NCBI GenBank assembly: GCA_903851455.1
Contig: CAINOM010000203.1
Coordinates: forward strand, 1 to 5,890
Reading direction: 5' to 3'
DNA from: an uncultured Bacteroidota bacterium
GTDB lineage: Bacteria > Bacteroidota > Bacteroidia > Chitinophagales > Chitinophagaceae
Length of the DNA stretch: 5,890 nucleotides
In this document: in pieces, positions 1-5,890 of the stretch
Numbering within the stretch: the first letter of the stretch is position 1
Layout of the letters: each line of letters opens with the position of its first letter
Program-made: the position numbers and the translations under genes
Notes under the pieces: model-generated
Seen by the model: only the letters and a program-made list of their open reading frames with translations
Database searches by the model: none
What the model was told of the DNA's origin: nothing

Positions 1-19
1 GCTGCTACGATCTTTTTTA

Positions 20-27
20 TAAATTTG
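20..27 (+). promoter_or_regulatory. Possible -7 promoter element of yajQ
   Basis: The octamer TAAATTTG fits the Bacteroidota -7 consensus TAnnTTTG exactly and lies 25 bases before the yajQ start codon, a normal distance for a short leader. The matching -33 TTTG would fall at or before the left edge of the window, so only half of the promoter can be inspected. A single octamer in AT-rich sequence can occur by chance. Confidence 0.35.
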
Positions 28-52
28 ACTAACTTTTAAAAATACTCGTACC

Positions 53-544
53 ATGCCATCATTCGATATTTCCGCCAAGGTAGACCTGCAAACGCTTGAC
101 AATGCGATCAACATTGCCAAGAAAGAGATCGACAACCGGTTTGATTTCAAGGGCACTCATGTGCAGTTCGAACTGGATAAAAAAGAGATGGTGATCTCGA
201 TAGAAGTAGAAAGCGACATGAAGCTGCAACAACTGCAGGATGTGCTGCTGACCAAGGCTATGCGCCAGGGCCTTGACGCCAAGAGCTTTGATATGACCAA
301 AGAGCCATCGGCCAACGGAAAGTATATACGCAAGAAAGTGCCGATCAAGAACGGTGTAGATAAAGACAATGCAAAGAAGATCGTAAAACTGATCAAAGAC
401 AGCGGACTAAAGGTACAGGCTGCTATCATGGACGACATCATACGCGTAACGGCCAAGAAGATTGATGACCTGCAGGATGTGATACAACTGTGCCGTACTT
501 CTCCTATAGAGTTACCGCTGCAGTTTGTGAATATGAAGAGTTAG
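53..544 (+). CDS. yajQ: YajQ-family nucleotide/cyclic di-GMP-binding protein
   Basis: Complete 163-residue protein, the usual length for the family. It opens with the family's characteristic MPSFDI followed by a VDLQ segment, then RFDFKG (about residues 29-34), the SFDMTKEPS region (78-86) and the conserved C-terminal SPIELPLQFVN. Family structures show two ferredoxin-like alpha/beta domains in a small cytosolic protein. Members have been reported to bind nucleotides or RNA, and the Xanthomonas homologue binds c-di-GMP and acts with a transcription factor. The role in Bacteroidota is not settled, so c-di-GMP binding here is inferred from the family only. The ATG at 53 is chosen because MPSFDI is the conserved N-terminus; no Shine-Dalgarno site precedes it, which is normal in this phylum. 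It stands alone on the plus strand and converges with rfbC, whose stop lies 50 bases away. Confidence 0.94.
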   Translation: MPSFDISAKVDLQTLDNAINIAKKEIDNRFDFKGTHVQFELDKKEMVISIEVESDMKLQQLQDVLLTKAMRQGLDAKSFDMTKEPSANGKYIRKKVPIKNGVDKDNAKKIVKLIKDSGLKVQAAIMDDIIRVTAKKIDDLQDVIQLCRTSPIELPLQFVNMKS

Positions 545-575
545 TCGTAAGTCGTGAGTCATAAGTCGTAAGTCT
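543..575. repeat. Heptamer tandem repeat, AGTCGTA-like, about 4.7 copies
   Basis: Consecutive units read AGTCGTA, AGTCGTG, AGTCATA, AGTCGTA and a partial AGTCT. The array begins inside the TAG stop codon of yajQ, whose last two bases supply the first AG, and fills most of the gap between yajQ and the convergent rfbC. The units are not self-complementary and there is no T-tract, so it does not resemble an intrinsic terminator. Function is unknown; it may be a simple-sequence expansion or a copy of a genome-wide short repeat. Confidence 0.8.
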
Positions 576-594
576 GCGGTATACTGGCTTTTAC

Positions 595-1149
595 CTAGAA
601 CAAATTGACTGCGTCTTTGAGCATTGGTTGTTTCTGGTCTTTTTCGGAGATGATGGCGTCGCTGATGTTTATCTTCCAGTCGATAGCCAATTCCGGGTCG
701 TTGAAATATACGCCGCCTTCGGCTGATTTATCGTAGAAATTATCGCATTTATAAAAGACCTCGGCGGTGTCAGAAAGGACTGCATAACCGTGGGCAAAGC
801 CATGAGGTATCAGGAACTGAAGCCTGTTCTCCGCGGATAATTCAAGGCCATACCATTGTTTATACGTCTTGCTGTTTTTACGCAGGTCTACAGCAATATC
901 CCAGATGCTGCCTTCAAGTACGCGCAGCAATTTAGCTTGCGGTGTGGGAGGGTTCTGGTAATGCAGGCCACGCAGCACATTCTTTACCGAACGGGCCTGG
1001 TTGTCCTGGATAAAGGCAGTATTGTAACCACCCGTTGCGGCTTCCAGCGTGCGCTTGTTGTAACTCTCAAAGAAGTAGCCGCGGTCGTCTTTATGCACCT
1101 TTGGCTCCAGTATCAATAATCCTTCTATAGGGGTTGTAATAACGTTCAT
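595..1149 (-). CDS. rfbC: dTDP-4-dehydrorhamnose 3,5-epimerase
   Basis: A 184-residue cupin-fold enzyme of full family length. In dTDP-L-rhamnose synthesis it inverts C3 and C5 of dTDP-4-dehydro-6-deoxy-glucose in the cytosol. Visible hallmarks are RGYFFESY (23-30), the RGLHYQ motif carrying the catalytic base His63, Lys73 in QAKLLRV, the HGFAHG metal-cupin-like strand (116-121), Tyr133 in VFYKC as the likely general acid, and Asp171 in SEKD as the partner of His63. The frame stays open upstream to 1323, but that stretch overlaps the aminotransferase gene and has no epimerase similarity; the ATG at 1149 gives the typical N-terminus. It starts 11 bases after the aminotransferase stop and is surely co-transcribed. 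All catalytic residues are present, so activity is expected. A 3-epimerase or 5-epimerase variant making another deoxysugar cannot be excluded by eye. Confidence 0.94.
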   Translation of the reverse strand: MNVITTPIEGLLILEPKVHKDDRGYFFESYNKRTLEAATGGYNTAFIQDNQARSVKNVLRGLHYQNPPTPQAKLLRVLEGSIWDIAVDLRKNSKTYKQWYGLELSAENRLQFLIPHGFAHGYAVLSDTAEVFYKCDNFYDKSAEGGVYFNDPELAIDWKINISDAIISEKDQKQPMLKDAVNLF

Positions 1150-1160
1150 TTGCGGGTGGT

Positions 1161-2288
1161 TTATCCTACTATCTCCAGTAAGCCATTTGCAATATAAGAC
1201 AATTCTTCTTCTGTTAACTCGGTATGCATCGGCAGCGATATCACACAATCCTGCAGCATATCGGTCACCGGCAGGTAAGTATTCGCCACGCCATATTCTT
1301 TCAGCATATTTTGCTTGTGGCACGGAACCGGGTAGTAGATCATACAGGGTATGTTCTTTTCGGTCAGTTTCTTTTGCACCTCATCACGGTTTACATTTTT
1401 GAGCTGTAGTGTGTATTGATGGAAAACGTGTGTAGAATAAGAAGCCCGGAACGGAGTAGTTATATTGGGGTTGCTTTTGAAAGCATTATCATAATAATCT
1501 GCAGCGGAGCGGCGTGCATTGCAATACTCATCCAGGTGGCGAAGCTTAATGCGCAGTATTGCTGCCTGTATGGTGTCGAGGCGGCTGTTGCAGCCTACCA
1601 TCTCATGGTAGTAACGGGTCTTCTGACCGTGGTTGGCTATCATTTTCAGTTTCTCGGCCAGGTCACTGTCGTTGGTGAACATGGCACCACCATCTCCATA
1701 ACCACCCAGGTTCTTGGATGGAAAGAAAGACGTGCAACCAATGATGCCCATAGAGCCGGTCTTCTTCACTGTACCATCAGCAAAGGTGTATGAACTGCCG
1801 ATGGCCTGTGCGTTATCTTCAATTAGTGGTATGTTATGCTCTTTTGCCAGCGCGATCAGCGGCTCCATATTGGCACTCTGACCGTACAGGTGAACTGGGA
1901 TAATGGCCTTCGTTTTCGGAGTGATCGCTTTTCGAACGCTCTCGATGTTCATGGTAAAAGTGTCTGCATCGACGTCAACGAATACCGGCTTCAGATGCAG
2001 GAGAGCAACAACCTCTACTGTGGCAATATAAGTATAGGAAGCAGTGATCACCTCATCACCCGGCTGCAGGCCAAGGGCCATCAGGGCGACTTGGAGTGCG
2101 TCGGTGCCGTTGGCGCATGGTATTACATGTTTTACACCCAGGTAGTCAGCCAGCTCCGTAGCAAAATGGTTCACATCAGGACCGTTTATAAAAGCTGTGC
2201 TCTCCACCACATTCTGGATGGCGGCATCGATCTCGGGCTTTATTTTGTGGTATTGACGCTTAAGATCAACCATTTGAAGGTTATGCAT
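1161..2288 (-). CDS. DegT/DnrJ/EryC1/StrS-family nucleotide-sugar aminotransferase
   Basis: A 375-residue fold-type I PLP enzyme that transfers an amino group, usually from glutamate, to a keto-sugar nucleotide. Numbered from the ATG at 2288: MVDLKRQY start motif (from residue 6), ANGTDAL phosphate-binding loop (Gly61-Thr62), PVHLYGQ (131-137), IEDNAQ with the PLP-ring Asp158 and Gln161, TSFFPSK with the Schiff-base Lys192, then GGYGDGGA and CNSRLDTIQAAIL. From memory the pattern is closest to WbpE/WlbC, which make UDP-2-acetamido-3-amino-glucuronate, but QdtB/FdtB-type dTDP-3-amino-sugar enzymes are similar, so the substrate is open. The frame extends to an ATG at 2351, but a strong promoter lies within that extension and its translation is unlike the family. 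The 2288 start follows an A-rich leader; the ATG at 2273 is also possible. It is the first gene of an operon with rfbC. Confidence 0.92.
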   Translation of the reverse strand: MHNLQMVDLKRQYHKIKPEIDAAIQNVVESTAFINGPDVNHFATELADYLGVKHVIPCANGTDALQVALMALGLQPGDEVITASYTYIATVEVVALLHLKPVFVDVDADTFTMNIESVRKAITPKTKAIIPVHLYGQSANMEPLIALAKEHNIPLIEDNAQAIGSSYTFADGTVKKTGSMGIIGCTSFFPSKNLGGYGDGGAMFTNDSDLAEKLKMIANHGQKTRYYHEMVGCNSRLDTIQAAILRIKLRHLDEYCNARRSAADYYDNAFKSNPNITTPFRASYSTHVFHQYTLQLKNVNRDEVQKKLTEKNIPCMIYYPVPCHKQNMLKEYGVANTYLPVTDMLQDCVISLPMHTELTEEELSYIANGLLEIVG

Positions 2289-2309
2289 AATGTGTTTTTT
2301 TAACGGCTG

Positions 2310-2341
2310 CAAACCTACCTTTTTTCCACTCAATGAGCAAA
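2310..2341 (-). promoter_or_regulatory. Promoter of the aminotransferase-rfbC operon
   Basis: Read on the minus strand, TTTG (2341-2338) is followed after 20 bases by TAGGTTTG (2317-2310). Both boxes match the Bacteroidota consensus (TTTG at -33, TAnnTTTG at -7) with no mismatch, and the spacing falls in the usual 19-21 range. Transcription would start near 2300-2305, leaving a short A-rich leader before the ATG at 2288. The placement argues against translation starting at 2351. Confidence 0.72.
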
Positions 2342-2445
2342 CTTTCGGCAATGCGTAAACGTTAAAATGCTATCTGGCTGTTTTTCTTTCCCGGTACATC
2401 GGGCAATTAAAAAATACCGTCATATTTTGCATATTAATTTCTATT

Positions 2446-2477
2446 TTTACGGCAAACTTAACATTGGGTTAATTTTA
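2446..2477 (+). promoter_or_regulatory. Weak candidate promoter for the Ig-like surface protein
   Basis: TTTA at 2446-2449, a 20-base gap and TAATTTTA at 2470-2477 match the Bacteroidota consensus with one mismatch in each box. The position, 46 bases before the ATG at 2524, is plausible. The region is very AT-rich, another TAnnTTTA lies at 2442-2449, and the call is tentative. Confidence 0.25.
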
Positions 2478-2523
2478 AAACTTTTCGCGAATTAGCGGAT
2501 GTATTGTTCGTCCGTGCAACAAA

Positions 2524-5076
2524 ATGATTATGAAGAAACTATACTTTGTTTTTTTACTGCCCTTTCTACTATTGCTTTCCGCAGTTGCGCACGCCACTGC
2601 ACCGATAACCGGCACACCGCAGACCTGCGTGGGCACACAAACGCCGTTGTATGATGCAACACCGTCGGGTATCTGGACCAGCAGCAATGTGGGAGTGGCA
2701 ACAGTGGGCATTGCGTCTGGTGTTGTAACGGGCGTAGCTACAGGCACGGCTATGATCAGTTATAATGTGAGCGGTATATCTGCTGTTGTTACGGTTACTG
2801 TGGGTATACCCCCGACCTTCGGAGCCATAACCGGACCATCGGTAGTGTGTGTGGGCTCATCGATAAGCCTTACCGACCCTGCACCAGGCGGCGTCTGGAC
2901 CGTTGGATCATCGTCTATCGCGGCTGTAGACGGCGCAGGCAATGTGACCGGCGTAGGCGTAGGTGGCGTTACGACTATTTCTTATTCTGTTACCAATGCG
3001 ACTTGTACGGCATCTGCCACACATGCAGTGACGGTTAATCCTTTGCCGAATACCGGCATCATATACGGCGCGGGCACAGTTTGTGCGGGTGATTCTCTTT
3101 ATCTGAGCGACCCGATCAGCGGTGGAACCTGGAGCTCTTCAGCTACAGGCACGGCTACAGTAACGCCCGCCACGGGCATTGTGACCGGGATATCTTCAGG
3201 CGTTGCCTATATCAGCTACACTTTTGTTAACGGTTTCGGCTGCACGGCTTCGGCTATTGCAGCGGTACAGGTCAATCCGGCGCCTATCACCGGCAACTCA
3301 ACTATTTGTGCCGGCAATATCACAGACCTGGCGGATGCATCTCCGGGAGGCACATGGGTGAGCGGAAATACCGCTATTGCGCATGTGGGCAGTTCTACAG
3401 GTATTGTAGCCGGGGTTTCCGCCGGATCAGTTGTGATCTCTTATGAGCTTGCGGGTACGCCTTCCAGTTGCTACACGACCACGACATTATTGATACAACC
3501 TGCGCTTAGCCCGATCACCGGCCCTACCAGTATCTGTGCTACTCATGCAACAACGCTTGAGGATGCCGCAGCAGGAGGCACATGGAGCAGCGGAGATCCG
3601 GCAGTTGCCACTATCGGTGCAACAACAGGCGCCGTAACAGGTGTATCTTCCGGCGATACTTACATTACTTATTCTCTTAATCCCGGATGTATCACCGTTT
3701 CCATCTTTTCTGTAAACCCAATACCACCGCAGTTCAATGTGACTGGCAGCGGCACTTATTGTGCAGGAACTTCAGGCCTCGATGTTGGTCTTGACGGGTC
3801 AACCACCGGGATCACCTACGATCTGTATGCAAGCACTTCTCTGATCACCAGCCAGCTCGGCACCGGAAGCCCACTTGACTTCGGGGTGCAGCCTGCAGGC
3901 GACTACCAGGTGCTGGCCGTAAATAATACTACCAGCTGCTTTGTTTACATGACGGGCAGCGCACACGTGACCATGACCCCTACAATGAGCCCGGTTGTGA
4001 GCATCACAGCATCCGGCGGAACGACAATATGTGCGGGAACAGCGGTCCTTTTCACTGCAACGACCACAACCGGTGGCACTACACCCGTTTTTCACTGGAG
4101 CGTGAATGGCGTAGGCACAGGAGTTTCAGGCCCCACTTTCGTTTACACTCCTGTTGATCAGGACAGTGTATCCGTTTTGCTGAAAAGCAATGCGCCCTGT
4201 ATGGTACCAGATTCGGTTTCGAACTTCGCTAAGATGAATGTTAATCCGGTATTAGCGCCAGCTGTATCGATCACCGCAAGCCCCGGAGATTCAGTATGTC
4301 CTGGTACCCCGGTAACATTTACACCACACCCAAGCTATGGTGGCATTGCCCCGGTTTTTCATTGGCTGAAGAATGGTGTACTCGTGGACAGCGGTCTGAC
4401 GCTCACTTACGACCCGGTGGGCGGCGACAACATCGTGTGCGAAATGCGCAGCAGCTATGTCTGCCCGCTCATACCCGTCATTCCATCCAACAACATAAAT
4501 ATGAATGTGCCTCCTATGTACATTCCGGTTGTGATGATCACTGCATCGCCAAATAACAGGGTGTCGTTTGGAGATACGGTTACCTTTACGGCATCGGTAA
4601 GCTTTTCAGGCATGAGCTATACTTACCAATGGCAGGTAAATGGATTTGCTGTTTCAGGCGCTACCACAAATACATACACCACCAGTACCGTGAACAATCG
4701 TGATATAATATCCTGCGATGTTACCGGCCTTAATGTATGCGGAACTACTATAGGCGCGGGCCAGATAGAGATCATAGACACTGTGGCTACAGGCATCAGC
4801 AATCTGCAGGTGGGAATGTCTGATATTAAGTTAATTCCAAATCCCAACAAGGGCACTTTCTCTGTAAAGGGTACAACCGGCTCCCCGGCTGATGAAACTG
4901 CGACTATCACGATCACGAATATGCTGGGTGAAGTGGTTTACAGGAATGAGCTGATCGCAAAGAACGGCAAGATCGATGCTACGGTTCAATTACCGAATGC
5001 ACTTGCGAATGGTATGTACTTACTGAATGTGAAAAGCGAAGCGGCCAGTAAAGTGTTGCATTTTGTGGTAGAATAA
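2524..5076 (+). CDS. Secreted multi-repeat Ig-like surface protein with T9SS sorting domain
   Basis: An 850-residue exported protein. Residues 1-24 form a signal peptide: MKK start, a leucine-rich core and an AHA cleavage site. Then come five BIG2-like Ig repeats of about 75 residues (27-398), a distinct Ig-like domain (403-486), three Ig/PKD-like repeats with an exact 89-residue pitch (489-752) and a type A T9SS C-terminal domain (768-850). The expected route is Sec export followed by type IX secretion and anchoring at, or release from, the outer surface. No catalytic domain is visible, so an adhesive or structural role is inferred, not shown. Eighteen cysteines are mostly arranged as one pair per domain. 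The start may be the ATG at 2524 or 2530 (MKKLYF); both precede the signal peptide and neither has a clear Shine-Dalgarno site. It is divergent from the sugar operon and followed by its own terminator, so probably monocistronic. Confidence 0.9.
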   Translation: MIMKKLYFVFLLPFLLLLSAVAHATAPITGTPQTCVGTQTPLYDATPSGIWTSSNVGVATVGIASGVVTGVATGTAMISYNVSGISAVVTVTVGIPPTFGAITGPSVVCVGSSISLTDPAPGGVWTVGSSSIAAVDGAGNVTGVGVGGVTTISYSVTNATCTASATHAVTVNPLPNTGIIYGAGTVCAGDSLYLSDPISGGTWSSSATGTATVTPATGIVTGISSGVAYISYTFVNGFGCTASAIAAVQVNPAPITGNSTICAGNITDLADASPGGTWVSGNTAIAHVGSSTGIVAGVSAGSVVISYELAGTPSSCYTTTTLLIQPALSPITGPTSICATHATTLEDAAAGGTWSSGDPAVATIGATTGAVTGVSSGDTYITYSLNPGCITVSIFSVNPIPPQFNVTGSGTYCAGTSGLDVGLDGSTTGITYDLYASTSLITSQLGTGSPLDFGVQPAGDYQVLAVNNTTSCFVYMTGSAHVTMTPTMSPVVSITASGGTTICAGTAVLFTATTTTGGTTPVFHWSVNGVGTGVSGPTFVYTPVDQDSVSVLLKSNAPCMVPDSVSNFAKMNVNPVLAPAVSITASPGDSVCPGTPVTFTPHPSYGGIAPVFHWLKNGVLVDSGLTLTYDPVGGDNIVCEMRSSYVCPLIPVIPSNNINMNVPPMYIPVVMITASPNNRVSFGDTVTFTASVSFSGMSYTYQWQVNGFAVSGATTNTYTTSTVNNRDIISCDVTGLNVCGTTIGAGQIEIIDTVATGISNLQVGMSDIKLIPNPNKGTFSVKGTTGSPADETATITITNMLGEVVYRNELIAKNGKIDATVQLPNALANGMYLLNVKSEAASKVLHFVVE
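2602..3717 (+). repeat. Five BIG2-like Ig repeats (protein residues 27-398)
   Basis: Each unit reads roughly ITG, then C-x-G, then L-x-D...GGxW, then a valine-rich strand, G-x-V-x-G-V-x-x-G and I-S-Y. The tryptophans at 51, 125, 203, 278 and 354 and the tyrosines at 80, 154, 232, 307 and 383 give identical pitches of 74, 78, 75 and 76 residues. Cysteine pairs 109/161, 187/240, 262/316 and 338/389 probably form one disulfide per domain. The first repeat has Cys35 but no partner at the corresponding late position. The repeats have diverged at the DNA level, so this is an old expansion. Confidence 0.88.
3730..3984 (+). other. Single Ig-like domain between the two repeat classes (residues 403-486)
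   Basis: This domain starts VTGSGTYCAGTSG and contains GLDGSTTGITYDLY, a PAGDYQVLAVN strand and TTSCF, ending in a MTGSAHVTM strand. Its composition matches the Ig-like fillers common in Bacteroidota gliding/adhesin-type proteins. Cys413 and Cys472 are 59 residues apart and probably pair. It differs from the repeats on both sides and occurs once. Confidence 0.7.
3988..4779 (+). repeat. Three 89-residue Ig/PKD-like repeats (protein residues 489-752)
   Basis: Each unit begins V-x-I-T-A-S, continues with a V-x-F-T-(A/P) strand, then a (F/Y)-(H/Q)-W-x-x-N-G core and a Y-(T/D)-(P/T) strand. The ITAS motifs at 494, 583 and 672 and the core tryptophans at 525, 614 and 703 are spaced exactly 89 residues apart. 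The first two carry the cysteine pairs 503/559 and 592/647. The third lacks the early cysteine (Ser681 region) and instead has Cys731 and Cys739 close together. Confidence 0.85.
4825..5073 (+). other. Type A T9SS C-terminal sorting domain (residues 768-850)
   Basis: The three usual blocks are present in order: IPNPNKGTFSV (771-781), ITITNMLGEVVY (795-806) and LANGMYLLNV (827-836), with the protein ending in a short beta strand, KVLHFVVE. This domain directs passage through the type IX secretion machinery of Bacteroidota and is generally removed afterwards. It is the best single indicator of both the host phylum and the location of the protein. Confidence 0.93.
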
Positions 5077-5096
5077 TAGTTATCCAATAATTTATT

Positions 5097-5128
5097 AAAG
5101 GGCTGGTGAGATACCGGCCCTTTTTGTT
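5097..5128 (+). terminator. Rho-independent terminator after the surface-protein gene
   Basis: AGGGCTGG (5099-5106) pairs with CCGGCCCT (5114-5121) through one T-G wobble, enclosing the 7-base loop TGAGATA. Three further A-T pairs extend the stem outward into a run of five T at 5121-5125. The hairpin begins about 20 bases after the TAA stop at 5074-5076. Confidence 0.88.
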
Positions 5129-5165
5129 TCGCGTTTGAAAACATGACAGCAACCTATCGTTGATG

Positions 5166-5252
5166 CTTCGAAGACTAATCACTAAAAACATATCGTTTTG
5201 GGTGATGGTAATCCCTGATTATAGTATGTTTTTGGTGATTAGAGGCTTCAAG
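5166..5252. repeat. Long imperfect inverted repeat with an internal small hairpin
   Basis: Bases 5175-5192 pair with 5225-5242 over 18 consecutive positions, 17 Watson-Crick and one T-G (5183/5234). After a small asymmetric bulge the stem continues outward with GAAG (5170-5173) against CTTC (5246-5249) and, skipping one base, CTT (5166-5168) against AAG (5250-5252). The 32-base loop holds a second perfect hairpin, TAATC-CCT-GATTA (5209-5221). The element lies between the terminator of the surface-protein gene and the end of the convergent membrane-protein gene. It lacks a T-tract on either strand, so it is not a classical terminator. A REP/MITE-like element or a structured RNA are possibilities. 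Confidence 0.75.
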
Positions 5253-5332
5253 GGGTGATTTTGAACTTTTTATAGTGTAATTGAATAAGTCTAAAACAGA
5301 AATGATGGTATTTTTACTGACACGACTATTAC

Positions 5333-5776
5333 CTAAAATCTGAATAGCCAGATAAGCAATAGAAGGGCCGTTGCTAAAACGGTAAACAGGCCGGTTCTGT
5401 TATTAACATTGAAGACGCGCCTAACATCTTGCTTCCATAGTAACACCACAACAGCAACGTTCAAAAAGGTTTCGAACATGAAAAAAGGGAATATGCTACC
5501 TGCGCGATAATCATGAAAATAATACACGAGCGTGGGTATGATCGTAAAAAGTTTAGCCCCGAGCAATAGTATCCATCCCCAGCGGTTATGCCTGTAAAAC
5601 ATAAACAGCACAATTGGAAGGTACAAGAGGTCAATATAGGACCCCAGCAGCACTAATCGGAATGGGAAATTTTGACGGTGAAGCACAATATCCAAAGCGT
5701 TGATATCGATGTACAGCAAATACAGGTACTGCAATACAGCAATTGCGAGTATCACATTTACCCATTTATCAGGCAT
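5333..5776 (-). CDS. Unrecognised five-helix integral membrane protein
   Basis: I do not recognise a family. From the ATG at 5776 the protein has 147 residues and is almost entirely hydrophobic. Probable membrane helices are 5-24, 40-61, 67-87, 94-114 and 128-146, with short charged connectors (YRHNRWG at 61-67, HDYRAG at 88-93, KQDVRR at 115-120). There are no cysteines and no visible catalytic motif. An AAGGA on the minus strand (5791-5787) lies 10 bases before the ATG and may serve as a ribosome site. However, the same frame has no stop from 5776 up to the window edge (38 further codons, rich in Lys, Asp and Glu), so the true protein may be longer with a cytosolic N-terminal part. It converges with the surface-protein gene, and the 256-bp gap between them holds a terminator and an inverted repeat. 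Confidence 0.68.
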   Translation of the reverse strand: MPDKWVNVILAIAVLQYLYLLYIDINALDIVLHRQNFPFRLVLLGSYIDLLYLPIVLFMFYRHNRWGWILLLGAKLFTIIPTLVYYFHDYRAGSIFPFFMFETFLNVAVVVLLWKQDVRRVFNVNNRTGLFTVLATALLLLIWLFRF

Positions 5777-5890
5777 ACTGTTAATGTCCTTGATACTAAT
5801 TACCGGTAACTTTTTCTTTTGGTATGCGGTTTCCGAATTCCCGATTTTTTTTTCCGCCTCGTCTCTGTCGGCTTGTGTTATAACCCTGCC

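Noticed and set aside
578..594. Possible terminator hairpin between yajQ and rfbC
   Set aside because: Only a 4-base GGTA/TACC pairing with a 9-10-base loop can be drawn, and no T-tract follows.
1150..1323. N-terminal extension of RfbC up to an ATG at 1323
   Set aside because: It is an out-of-frame reading of the aminotransferase C-terminus. The ATG at 1149 gives the normal 184-residue enzyme with His63 at the family's usual position.
856..2303. Plus-strand reading frames opposite rfbC and the aminotransferase (for example 856-1119, 1416-1793, 1836-2303)
   Set aside because: They lie antisense to two genes with full sets of catalytic motifs, and their translations show no recognisable domain.
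2736..3157. Identical 17-base stretch (AGCTACAGGCACGGCTA) at 2736-2752 and 3141-3157
   Set aside because: The two copies fall at non-equivalent positions of the protein repeat (before ISY in repeat 1, after the GGTW core in repeat 3) and encode low-complexity ATGTA. Shared codon preference explains it without a recombination event.
3799..4095. Cysteine-rich 98-residue minus-strand frame inside the surface-protein gene
   Set aside because: The cysteines arise from reading the complement of repeated alanine, threonine and glycine codons. The frame lies wholly within a well-supported gene and has no promoter or ribosome site that I can see.
5166..5252. CRISPR-like or mobile-element interpretation of the inverted repeat
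   Set aside because: There is a single palindromic unit with no regularly spaced direct repeats, no flanking target-site duplication that I can find and no transposase gene in the window.

Overview
The window looks like an ordinary chromosomal stretch from a member of the Bacteroidota, probably a Chitinophagaceae-like organism. Three things point there: a large secreted protein built of Ig-like repeats that ends in a type IX secretion (T9SS) sorting domain, a near-perfect Bacteroidota promoter (TTTG, 20-nt spacer, TAnnTTTG), and start codons preceded by A-rich sequence rather than strong Shine-Dalgarno sites. No RNA gene, insertion sequence, phage gene or CRISPR array is visible.

Layout from left to right. 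A complete yajQ gene (53-544, +) encodes a small YajQ-family nucleotide/c-di-GMP-binding protein. A heptamer tandem repeat (543-575) fills most of the 50-bp gap to a convergent two-gene operon on the minus strand. That operon reads, in transcription order, a PLP-dependent nucleotide-sugar aminotransferase of the DegT/DnrJ/EryC1/StrS family (2288-1161) and then dTDP-4-dehydrorhamnose 3,5-epimerase rfbC (1149-595), driven by a promoter at 2310-2341. Both enzymes belong to nucleotide-sugar biosynthesis for surface polysaccharide or glycoprotein glycans. The partners needed for complete dTDP-rhamnose or UDP-diamino-sugar synthesis are not in the window.

Divergently transcribed from the operon is an 850-residue secreted protein (2524-5076, +): signal peptide, five ~75-residue Ig-like repeats, one intermediate Ig-like domain, three 89-residue Ig-like repeats and a C-terminal T9SS signal. 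It is followed by a good rho-independent terminator (5097-5128) and a long imperfect inverted repeat (5166-5252) of unknown role. On the far right, on the minus strand, is an unrecognised five-helix membrane protein (5776-5333) whose frame stays open to the window edge.

The sugar enzymes and the surface protein both concern the cell envelope, but they are divergent and nothing in the sequence shows a direct functional link. I did not find a convincing undescribed system. The items most worth a second look are the inverted repeat, the heptamer array, the unresolved substrate of the aminotransferase/epimerase pair and the repeat architecture of the surface protein.
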